Below, piece after piece: positions 1-6,188 of a stretch of DNA of 9,259 nucleotides; position 1 is the stretch's first letter; each line of letters opens with the position of its first letter. Origin of the DNA: Candidatus Bipolaricaulota bacterium (GTDB lineage: Bacteria; Bipolaricaulota; Bipolaricaulia; UBA7950; UBA9294); assembly GCA_023132545.1 (NCBI GenBank), contig JAGLYB010000042.1:1-9259 (forward strand), read 5' to 3'. The notes under the pieces were generated by a model. The model was not told where the DNA came from. It worked only from the letters and a program-made list of their open reading frames with translations, and ran no database searches. The position numbers were made by a program, and so were the translations under genes.

Positions 1-2444
1 GGAACCTCTACGTCCTCGATCAGCTTCTTCTCCGAGTCAGGAACGATGCGCTGCAGCTTATACCGACCGCGATCGTCGATGTTCAGGACTTCCACTCTAA
101 TTGGGTCTCCCGGCTTGACTACGTCAGTGACGCGGCGGACGTATTCGTCAGATAGCGCCGAGATATGCACTAATCCGGTGACGTCGGGAGCGATTTCTAC
201 AAATGCGCCGTAGTCGGTTGTATTGGTGACTGTGCCGTCGATGATGTCGCCGGCATGAACCTCCACCTTGGGTGCTGATTTCTCAGCAGGGGCGCTTGCA
301 CGTTGCTCGCCGCCTTCACCTTTGCTGACAGCCGCCTTGGTGTCACCATCGCCGTCGATCTTTTTGAGATCGGGGCGGCCCATTTTGTCGACACCGATGA
401 CCTCAATGGTGATCTCGTCGCCAGGGCTGACAATGTCGCGAACGTTGTCGACGTATCCGGACGCTAGGTTGGATACGTGCACCAAGCCTTCCGAGCCGTT
501 TTTCAACGCCACGAAGGCTCCGAAATCGACAATGCGTGTAACCTTGACCTTCATCACAGTGCCCGTTTCGAGTTCAGTGGTCAGGTCCTTGATCCATTCT
601 TGAGCCGCATAAACGGCTTCCGAGTTGGGTCCGGCGATCTTGACGGTTCCATCGTCGGAGATGTCAATCTCGGCTCCAGTCTCTTCGATGATCTGACGGA
701 TCATCTTGCCGCCGGGGCCAATAACGGCACCGATCTTGTCAGTGGGGATCTCGATGGTGGCCAACTTGGGTGCGTAGGGTGACAGCTCTTCGCGTGGTTC
801 GGTAATGGCACGATCCATCTCGTCGAGGATGGCCAAACGTGCGCGTTTTGCCTGCGCCAGCGCCAGCTTCATGGTTTCGCTGTTGATGCCGCCGACCTTG
901 ACATCCAGCTGGAACCCGGTAACGCCTTCTCGCGTTCCGACGACCTTGAAGTCCATGTCGCCGTTATGGTCCTCGGCACCCTGAATGTCGGTCAGGATGA
1001 CACGTTGATGGGTCACAGGATCTTCAATAAGTCCCATGGCGATACCGGCAACGGGCTGTTTGAGCGGTACGCCGGCGTCCATCATGGCCAACGAGGCGCT
1101 GCACACGGTAGCCATCGACGAGGATCCGTTCGATTCCAGGATCTCCGAGACAATGCGGACCACGTATGGGAAGTCTTCCTCGGAAGGCATGGCGGCTTTG
1201 AGTGAATTCTCGGCCAAGTAGCCATGTCCCACCGAACGGCGGGATGGCGATCCAATGCGTCCGACTTCACCGACCGAGTACGGCGGGAAATTGTAATGCA
1301 GCATGAAGCGCTTGCGTCCGTCATACATCATCTGATCGATGATCTGTTCATCGTTACGAGTGGCTCCCAGCGTGACAACGCCCAGACTCTGGGTTTCGCC
1401 GCGCGTGAACAGCGATGAACCGTGCGCTCGAGGAAGGACCCCGACGGCGCAGCTGATGGAACGAATCTCTTCGGGACGGCGACCGTCCAGACGAATGCCT
1501 CGCTCCAAGATCTCCTGTCGCATGTACGCCTTGAGTAGTTTCTCCACTGCTGTGGCGACGGCTTTGGTGCGATCTGCGGCTTCTTCCTCGGAGAGGTGTT
1601 CGGGTACCAGTCGCTCGATGGCTTGCTCATGCAATCCGCTCATGAAATCGTCACGCGATTTCTTAGTAGGAAGGGAGTGAATGGCTGAGAACTGGCTCCA
1701 TATGATGTCGCGAACCTGCGTCAACGTTTGCTCGTCCTCGGGTGCTTGTTCCGGGAATTCCTGCTTGATCGGACTCACGCGGGCTGCGAACTGCTCTTGC
1801 AAGCCGATTAGTTGGCGGATGGCGGCATGCGCGATTTCGATAGCCTCAACGACCTCGTCTTCGGATAGCTCATCCATCATGCCCTCAATCATGGTCACCG
1901 TGTCTTTGGTGCCGGCAACCGTGATTTCAACGCCACAGGTATCTTGGGTTTCCAGATCGGGATTGACGATGAACTGGCCATCCACCCGCCCGATGCGGAC
2001 ACCGGCGATGGGGCCGGCGAACGGTGCATCCGAAATCATCAGTGCTGCCGATGCTCCCAAAATGCCTAGAACGTTAGGCGGGAAATCGGGGTCAGCCGAG
2101 AGCACGGTTGCGACGATTTGCACTTCGTCGTTGTATCCTTTGGGGAACAGCGGACGAATGGGGCGATCGATCATGCGACCTGTCAAGATGGCGGCGTCGC
2201 TGGGTCGGCCTTCTCGTTTGAAGAATCCTCCAGGAATCTTCCCGGCTGCATAGAACCGCTCTTCGTAGTCTACTCGGAGCGGGAAATATCCAATCTCTCG
2301 TGTTGGCTTCGCGGTTACCACGGTGACTAAGACATGAGAATCTCCGTGTGCGACCAGTACTGCTCCACCTGCTTGTTTTGCGATTTGTCCTGTTTCTAAA
2401 GTCAGTTCCTTGCCATTGAAATCAATACTCTCTCGAATGTACAT
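1..2444 (-). CDS. pnp: Polyribonucleotide nucleotidyltransferase (PNPase), two S1 domains, C-terminus off the left edge
   Basis: Phosphorolytic 3'-5' exoribonuclease of mRNA turnover, normally a trimer and part of degradosome-like assemblies. 814 codons are open to the left edge without a frameshift; E. coli PNPase is about 711 residues. The N-terminus MYIRESIDFNGKELTLETG, YAAGKIPGGFFKREGRPSD and the IDRPIRPLFPKGY region are typical of the first RNase PH domain. The second RNase PH domain has ESNGSSSM (residues 437-444) and DIQGAEDHNGDMDFKV starting at D486; D486 and D492 match the E. coli catalytic acid positions. The KH domain has the GPGGK loop at 576-580. A first S1 domain lies at about 626-695 (TRIVDFGAFV). 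A charged Ala/Gly/Lys/Glu linker (696-726) then leads to a second S1 domain at about 727-800 (GTVTNTTDYGAFVEI, GLVHISALSDEYV). The start is fixed by frame; the nearest Shine-Dalgarno (AGAGGAG, 2457-2463) lies 12 bases upstream inside the end of rpsO, suggesting translational coupling. Confidence 0.97.
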   Translation of the reverse strand, partial: MYIRESIDFNGKELTLETGQIAKQAGGAVLVAHGDSHVLVTVVTAKPTREIGYFPLRVDYEERFYAAGKIPGGFFKREGRPSDAAILTGRMIDRPIRPLFPKGYNDEVQIVATVLSADPDFPPNVLGILGASAALMISDAPFAGPIAGVRIGRVDGQFIVNPDLETQDTCGVEITVAGTKDTVTMIEGMMDELSEDEVVEAIEIAHAAIRQLIGLQEQFAARVSPIKQEFPEQAPEDEQTLTQVRDIIWSQFSAIHSLPTKKSRDDFMSGLHEQAIERLVPEHLSEEEAADRTKAVATAVEKLLKAYMRQEILERGIRLDGRRPEEIRSISCAVGVLPRAHGSSLFTRGETQSLGVVTLGATRNDEQIIDQMMYDGRKRFMLHYNFPPYSVGEVGRIGSPSRRSVGHGYLAENSLKAAMPSEEDFPYVVRIVSEILESNGSSSMATVCSASLAMMDAGVPLKQPVAGIAMGLIEDPVTHQRVILTDIQGAEDHNGDMDFKVVGTREGVTGFQLDVKVGGINSETMKLALAQAKRARLAILDEMDRAITEPREELSPYAPKLATIEIPTDKIGAVIGPGGKMIRQIIEETGAEIDISDDGTVKIAGPNSEAVYAAQEWIKDLTTELETGTVMKVKVTRIVDFGAFVALKNGSEGLVHVSNLASGYVDNVRDIVSPGDEITIEVIGVDKMGRPDLKKIDGDGDTKAAVSKGEGGEQRASAPAEKSAPKVEVHAGDIIDGTVTNTTDYGAFVEIAPDVTGLVHISALSDEYVRRVTDVVKPGDPIRVEVLNIDDRGRYKLQRIVPDSEKKLIEDVEV

Positions 2445-2451
2445 GTAGTGT

Positions 2452-2724
2452 CTAGACTCCTCTGATTTCTAACCGCTCAAGCAATTGGCGGTATGTTGCC
2501 AAGTCATGGCGTTTGACATATTTGAGCAATCGTCGGCGCTGGCCGACCATTTTTCGTAGCCCGCGCTGCGAGCTGAAGTCCTTTTTGTGTTGATTCAGAT
2601 GTTCTGTCAGGTCCTTGATTCGTGTCGTCAGCAATGCGATTTGAACTTCTGCTGATCCTGTGTCGTTGTCACTCTTACCGAATTCCTTAACGATTTCCGT
2701 TTTTCTGTCTGGACTGAGTCCCAT
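2452..2724 (-). CDS. rpsO: 30S ribosomal protein S15
   Basis: Primary 16S rRNA-binding protein of the small-subunit platform, where it binds the three-way junction of the central domain. At 90 residues it has the family length. Family hallmarks include DTGSAEVQIALLTTRI (21-36), H42, the HKKD segment (46-49) and GQRRRLLKYVKRHD (61-74). The segment normally read as HHSRR or similar after HKKD is FSSQR here, so two positions near the rRNA contact surface differ from the commonest form while H42, H46, D49 and S52 remain. The start is supported by AAGGAG (2730-2735) five bases before the ATG. It lies 56 bases after the deaminase stop and 7 bases before pnp. The rpsO-pnp pairing is classical and S15 often represses its own translation through the leader RNA. 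Confidence 0.98.
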   Translation of the reverse strand: MGLSPDRKTEIVKEFGKSDNDTGSAEVQIALLTTRIKDLTEHLNQHKKDFSSQRGLRKMVGQRRRLLKYVKRHDLATYRQLLERLEIRGV

Positions 2725-2780
2725 GTCTTCTCCTTATCACCCGTCTCCGAGGAAGGGATGTTCCGCTCTCCCAGAGAGGG
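2725..2780 (-). promoter_or_regulatory. rpsO leader with possible structured element
   Basis: This 56-base spacer between the deaminase stop and the rpsO ATG can form two small hairpins on the minus-strand RNA. The first is a 5-bp stem with a 3-base loop (2778-2766). The second (2752-2740) has a 4-bp stem that includes a U-G pair next to C-G pairs, capped by GAGA, a GNRA tetraloop. The ribosome binding site AAGGAG follows 4 bases later. An upstream CCTT could also pair with the AAGG of that site. S15 leaders in other bacteria are known autoregulatory RNAs and S15 recognises a G-U/G-C motif, so an autoregulatory role is reasonable but inferred. The stems are short and could be coincidental. 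No U-tract follows, so I do not read it as a terminator. Confidence 0.3.
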
Positions 2781-4058
2781 CTACCTGTTTTTAATCCTAT
2801 GAAGCAGGCTTCGTACTTCCGATTTTACCCGTTCTTCATCGATCGTGCGTAATTCTCCATCCTTTAGAAGCGCTTTTCCATCAACATAGACATCTGTCAC
2901 ATCTCCCGAATTGGCTGCATAGGCCAACATGGCGGCCATATTGTGAGGTGGTGTGGTGTGGATTCGATCCGTATCGAATAGCACCAGGTCAGCCGGAGCG
3001 CCTTCAGACAATCCTTTTTCGGGTAATCCAATAATGCTACGTCCTGCGTCGATGGCCATGGCAACCACATCTTGCGAAACCAGGTACGTTGGATCCTCGT
3101 GAAGCGCTCGTTGTAACATCCAGGTAACTCGTAGCTCTTCCACCATGTCCAACCGGTTGTTCGAGGCAGCTCCATCCGTTCCGATGGCCACGCGAACGCC
3201 GGCCTGTTTCATGGCAGGCACCGGCGCAATACCACTTCCCAGCTTGGCGTTGCTCTTGGGACAATGGGCTACTGTGACCGGGTGATCGGCCAAAATAGCG
3301 ATGTCATCTTTATCCACGTGAACGCAGTGGGCAGCCAACATGGGCACTGAGAAGGCATCGATACTCTGCAGATACCTCACTGGAGTCATCCCCGTTCTTA
3401 CTTTCCAGTCATCGACCTCGGAGCGCGTTTCCGATACGTGTGTGTGTAGGGGTGTGCCAAGTTCATGTGCCAGTTCGATGGCCTTGCGCCATACATCCTC
3501 TCCGCAGGTGTAGATGGAGTGCGGACTGAGCGCGACCTGAATGCGGCCGTCGGCCTGTCCGTGCCATCCTTTGACGAAGGCTTTCGAGGTTGCGAGTTCT
3601 GCCGTTCCACGATCCTCGAGTGATGGCGCGATCATTCCATAAGAAAGCAGGGCGCGAACCCCGGACTCCTCGACTGCGCGAGCGACCTGGTCGCAGTGGA
3701 AATACATATCGATGAATGCGGTGGTTCCGGATCGAATACCCTCGGCGATTCCCAGCAACGTACACCAATACACGTCTTGAGGCTGCAGTTGCTGCTCGAT
3801 GGGCCACACGTGCTCTTCTAACCAGACTTGAAGTGGAACGTCATCAGCCAAACCACGGAATAGTACCATGGCCAAATGCGTGTGAGCATTGACGAATCCC
3901 GATATCGCCAGCTTGCCCTTGCCGTCCAGCTCGATATCGCCAGCTTGAACAGCCGACTCTGAAGGAGATAGCGATGCGATGTGATCGCCTTCAAACCTTA
4001 GATCAATGGTGGAGCTGGATGGCCCGATGCGGCGGACGTTCCGGATGAATGTTCCCAT
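2781..4058 (-). CDS. mtaD: 5-methylthioadenosine/S-adenosylhomocysteine deaminase family amidohydrolase
   Basis: A 425-residue cytosolic metal-dependent amidohydrolase of the TM0936 type. It is expected to deaminate S-adenosylhomocysteine and methylthioadenosine (or related adenosines) to the inosyl forms, salvaging by-products of S-adenosylmethionine use. Visible active-site elements are the HxH metal pair in NAHTHLAM (H59, H61), HTHVSE with H207 and E210, AHCVH with H244, and GTDGAASNN with D295. An N-terminal and C-terminal beta-sandwich flanks the barrel (residues 1-50 and 355-400, ending DVYVDGKALLKDG). The frame is open up to 4151, but only by a TTG without a good ribosome binding site. 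The ATG at 4058 has GAGG five bases upstream and gives the family's usual MGTFIRN-like beginning. It leads the rpsO-pnp unit, an unusual neighbour. Guanine or other aminohydrolase activity cannot be fully excluded from sequence alone. Confidence 0.9.
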   Translation of the reverse strand: MGTFIRNVRRIGPSSSTIDLRFEGDHIASLSPSESAVQAGDIELDGKGKLAISGFVNAHTHLAMVLFRGLADDVPLQVWLEEHVWPIEQQLQPQDVYWCTLLGIAEGIRSGTTAFIDMYFHCDQVARAVEESGVRALLSYGMIAPSLEDRGTAELATSKAFVKGWHGQADGRIQVALSPHSIYTCGEDVWRKAIELAHELGTPLHTHVSETRSEVDDWKVRTGMTPVRYLQSIDAFSVPMLAAHCVHVDKDDIAILADHPVTVAHCPKSNAKLGSGIAPVPAMKQAGVRVAIGTDGAASNNRLDMVEELRVTWMLQRALHEDPTYLVSQDVVAMAIDAGRSIIGLPEKGLSEGAPADLVLFDTDRIHTTPPHNMAAMLAYAANSGDVTDVYVDGKALLKDGELRTIDEERVKSEVRSLLHRIKNR

Positions 4059-4085
4059 GAAGTCCTCGTTCTCTAGATTTGAGCA

Positions 4086-4114
4086 AGTATATCTCCGCTC
4101 AGTGCAGCTCGCAA
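4086..4114 (-). promoter_or_regulatory. Sigma70-type promoter for mtaD-rpsO-pnp
   Basis: On the minus strand TTGCGA (4114-4109) and TATACT (4091-4086) are separated by 17 bases, matching the housekeeping consensus at 4 of 6 and 5 of 6 positions. Transcription would begin near 4079, leaving a leader of about 20 bases that contains the GAGG ribosome binding site of the deaminase. This supports the ATG at 4058 as the start, because the longer reading frame would begin upstream of the promoter. Confidence 0.55.
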
Positions 4115-4128
4115 TTTGTCTGGACAGA

Positions 4129-4165
4129 GTTGATAGGGAAGGGGCGTCCAAGTTAATATATCAAC
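4129..4165. repeat. 7-bp perfect inverted repeat bracketing the yraN promoter
   Basis: GTTGATA (4129-4135) and TATCAAC (4159-4165) are exact reverse complements separated by 23 bases. The left arm contains the -35 hexamer and the right arm overlaps the end of the -10 and the expected start point. This geometry could suit a dimeric regulator, but arms this short in an AT-rich promoter may also arise by chance. Confidence 0.35.
4130..4159 (+). promoter_or_regulatory. Sigma70-type promoter for yraN-comM
   Basis: TTGATA (4130-4135) and TAATAT (4154-4159) are separated by 18 bases; reading TTAATA (4153-4158) instead gives a 17-base spacer. Predicted initiation is close to 4166, only a few bases before the AGGAGG ribosome binding site at 4171. 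It diverges from the leftward promoter about 40 bases away, so the two polymerases would compete or be co-regulated. Confidence 0.5.
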
Positions 4166-4170
4166 ATCTG

Positions 4171-4176
4171 AGGAGG
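4171..4176 (+). promoter_or_regulatory. Ribosome binding site that decides the yraN start
   Basis: A full AGGAGG sits five bases before the ATG at 4182, two before the in-frame GTG at 4179 and eleven before the ATG at 4188. Spacing favours the ATG at 4182. Confidence 0.75.
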
Positions 4177-4181
4177 CTGTG

Positions 4182-4523
4182 ATGTCGATGCGTGGGGACG
4201 AGTCCGAGGAAAAGGCTTGTTACTTCCTGAAACAGAAGGGCTACCGAATTCTCGCGCGAAACTGGCGAACGAGAGCCGGGGAACTAGACATTATTGCTCG
4301 GGACGGAGGTATTTTGGTTTTCGTGGAGGTAAAGGCTCGATCGGGGGATGGATTCGGCGGCCCGGAAGCAGCGGTTGATCGTGCCAAGCAACGGAGACTC
4401 ATCTCGGCAGCGCTTGCGTTCATGGAGGTTACGAAGTGCGAATTGCCGACGCGTTTTGACGTTGTGGCCATTCGACCCGGCAAGATGCGTCTTTATCAAG
4501 ATGCATTTCAGGTGACAGACTGA
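4182..4523 (+). CDS. yraN: YraN/UPF0102 family nuclease-fold protein
   Basis: A 113-residue member of UPF0102, the family with a Holliday-junction-resolvase-like PD-(D/E)XK fold. The biochemical role is not well settled, although linkage to DNA-processing genes is common. The signature is complete: E7 near the N-terminus, NWRTRAGELDIIARDGG with E30 and D32 (by count from this start) and VFVEVKAR supplying the E-x-K pair of the nuclease core. The C-terminal part (AKQRRLISAALAFM, then FDVVAI) is also typical. Its stop codon shares one base with the comM start (TGATG), so the pair is probably translationally coupled. In many genomes yraN lies beside comM, rnhB or dprA; only comM is present here. 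The protein looks intact and catalytically plausible. Confidence 0.93.
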   Translation: MSMRGDESEEKACYFLKQKGYRILARNWRTRAGELDIIARDGGILVFVEVKARSGDGFGGPEAAVDRAKQRRLISAALAFMEVTKCELPTRFDVVAIRPGKMRLYQDAFQVTD

Positions 4524-6061
4524 TGTTCGCATGCCTATTGAGTGGCGTCGTCCTTGGCATCGAGGCGCGACTGATCGAAATCCAATGTGACGTATCTGGG
4601 GGACTGCCCACCTTCAATGTTGTCGGTTTGCCGGAGAAAGAGGTATCGGAAAGCCGTGAGCGCATTCGCAGTGCCATCAAGAACTCCAAATTCAGTTTCC
4701 CCTCTGGGCGCATTACAGCCAATCTAGCGCCGGCGGATCTGAGGAAAGAAGGGGTCGGCTTCGATCTGCCCATCGCCATTGCCATCCTCATGGCTACTGG
4801 GCAGATCGCCGAGATCACGGAACGATATCTGTTGCTCGGGGAGCTTGCCTTGAACGGAGAGGTGCGCGGTGTGCGCGGTGTGCTTCCCATCGCTCTTGAG
4901 ACTGCGGCAGAGATTGATGGACTGATCGTTCCTTGGGCCAACGCGCACGAAGCAGCCATCGCTACCGACAAGCCCGTGTATCCGGTACAGACTCTGGTCG
5001 AGGCCCAACGTTTCTTAAATCGTGAGATGGAAATCCTACCAGTGTCTGTCGATCGGGATGCTCTATGCGCTGGGGAACAGCCGTCGTTTCGCCACGATCT
5101 GGTTGAAGTGCGAGGACAACTGCAAGCCAAACGAGCCTTGGAGATCGCAGCCGCAGGAGGTCACAACCTACTGATGATCGGGCCTCCAGGTTCGGGGAAA
5201 AGCTTGCTTGCCCGTTGTATGCCTGACTTGCTTCCGGCTCTATCGCTTCATGAAGCGCTTGAAGTGACGCGCATCTACAGTACGGCGGGGATGCTCGAGC
5301 CTGGAGCATCTCTGGTATGGCGGCGTCCCTACCGAGCCCCTCACCACACCATCTCCTATGCCGGCATGGTGGGAGGCGGGCACGGGATTCCCGGACCCGG
5401 AGAAATCAGCCTGGCTCATCATGGAATCTTGTTCTTGGACGAGTTACCGGAATTCGATCGCCGGGTTCTTGAAACATTGCGCCAGCCGCTTGAAGACCGA
5501 TCCATCCTCATCTCCCGTGCCGGAATCTCGGTGCGATATCCGTCCGCCTTCACGCTTGTTGCTGCCATGAATCCCTGCCCTTGTGGGTTCCTTGGGGATC
5601 CGATCCAGGCTTGCACGTGTTCGATGCACGATATCCGTCGTTATCGAAAACGGCTTTCCGGGCCGTTTCTCGATCGCATCGATTTGTGTGTCGAGGTTCC
5701 TCGCGTACCAGCCGATGATTTGTTCGGACCCCGCGTCGCCGAAACATCCGCCTGCGTTCATGAGCGAGTGTCCAAGGCGCGCGGAATTCAGTGGGATCGG
5801 ATGGAAGATGATGAGGACTGCCATTCCAATGCACAGCTCGATGGTGAGCGTTTGGACGCCCATTGCGTGCTGGAGGAGGATGCCCAGCAATTGCTACGAA
5901 GGGCTGTTGTGCGATTCGGACTCAGCGCGCGGGCCCATGTTCGCGTTCGAAGGGTGGCCCGCACAATCGCTGACTTGGCAAATTCGAGTGTGATACGAGC
6001 AGAGTACATTGCCGAAGCAATTCAGCTGCGAACGGCCGGAGATGCAGTTCCAGACTTCTAA
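4523..6061 (+). CDS. comM: ComM/YifB family magnesium chelatase-like AAA+ ATPase
   Basis: A 512-residue cytosolic AAA+ protein. Characterised ComM is a hexameric helicase that promotes branch migration during homologous recombination, notably in natural transformation; it is not a chelatase subunit. Domains in order: an N-terminal Lon-protease-like fold (about 1-170) with GLPTFNVVGLPEKEVSESRE and ITANLAPADLRKEG; the AAA+ core with Walker A GPPGSGKS (220-227), Walker B GILFLDELPEF (301-311) and sensor 1 AAMNPCPCG (347-355); a four-cysteine cluster C352, C354, C364, C366; SGPFLDRID with the arginine-finger candidate R385; and a C-terminal lid with HVRVRRVARTIADL (472-485) carrying the sensor 2 arginine. 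Length and motifs are fully normal, so it should be functional. The ribosome binding site is a weak AGGTG inside yraN, consistent with coupling. Its presence does not prove competence, since ComM occurs in many non-competent bacteria. Confidence 0.97.
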   Translation: MFACLLSGVVLGIEARLIEIQCDVSGGLPTFNVVGLPEKEVSESRERIRSAIKNSKFSFPSGRITANLAPADLRKEGVGFDLPIAIAILMATGQIAEITERYLLLGELALNGEVRGVRGVLPIALETAAEIDGLIVPWANAHEAAIATDKPVYPVQTLVEAQRFLNREMEILPVSVDRDALCAGEQPSFRHDLVEVRGQLQAKRALEIAAAGGHNLLMIGPPGSGKSLLARCMPDLLPALSLHEALEVTRIYSTAGMLEPGASLVWRRPYRAPHHTISYAGMVGGGHGIPGPGEISLAHHGILFLDELPEFDRRVLETLRQPLEDRSILISRAGISVRYPSAFTLVAAMNPCPCGFLGDPIQACTCSMHDIRRYRKRLSGPFLDRIDLCVEVPRVPADDLFGPRVAETSACVHERVSKARGIQWDRMEDDEDCHSNAQLDGERLDAHCVLEEDAQQLLRRAVVRFGLSARAHVRVRRVARTIADLANSSVIRAEYIAEAIQLRTAGDAVPDF

Positions 6062-6119
6062 AACCTGCTGTCAATCGTTCACGAAAACCTCACACGAAGC
6101 CGGTACTGTTGTCCGATTC

Positions 6120-6147
6120 TTGACCCTGGAACCGTGGTATGGAAAAT
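6120..6147 (+). promoter_or_regulatory. Candidate promoter for bamA
   Basis: The 127-base gap after comM contains TTGACC (6120-6125) and, 16 bases later, GAAAAT (6142-6147), a good -35 with a weaker -10. A 5-bp hairpin (AGTAG 6148-6152 with CTACT 6159-6163) follows near the expected start point. No terminator with a U-tract is seen after comM, so read-through from the yraN promoter may also contribute. Confidence 0.35.
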
Positions 6148-6188
6148 AGTAGTGGTGTCTACTGCTTTGTGGCAGAGGAGGACTGGGT

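Noticed and set aside
1681..2253. 190-codon open frame on the plus strand
   Set aside because: It is antisense to the RNase PH core of pnp, is rich in Ser/Ala/Met with no recognisable motif, and has no ribosome binding site; pnp conservation explains the region.
2766..2778. Hairpin CTCTC/GAGAG after the deaminase as a terminator
   Set aside because: The stem is only 5 bp and no run of T follows on the minus strand, so termination is not supported.
4059..4151. Longer N-terminus for the deaminase beginning at a TTG
   Set aside because: The extra 31 residues would include the predicted promoter, have no good ribosome binding site and do not resemble the family, while ATG 4058 has a well-placed GAGG.
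4861..4883. Tandem GGTGTGCGC-like repeat inside comM
   Set aside because: It encodes VRGVRGV at a position where the family normally has a similar LRPVRGV of the same length, so it is not an insertion or expansion.
4429..5130. 233-codon open frame on the minus strand
   Set aside because: It is antisense to yraN and comM, both of which have complete family motifs here; its composition (Ser/Arg rich) is that of a shadow frame.
5444..5890. 148-codon open frame on the minus strand
   Set aside because: It lies opposite the ComM Walker B to lid region and shows no family resemblance or start signal.
6148..6175. Small overlapping hairpins before bamA as a regulatory RNA
   Set aside because: Stems are 4-5 bp and mutually exclusive; such structures are expected by chance in a leader of this size.
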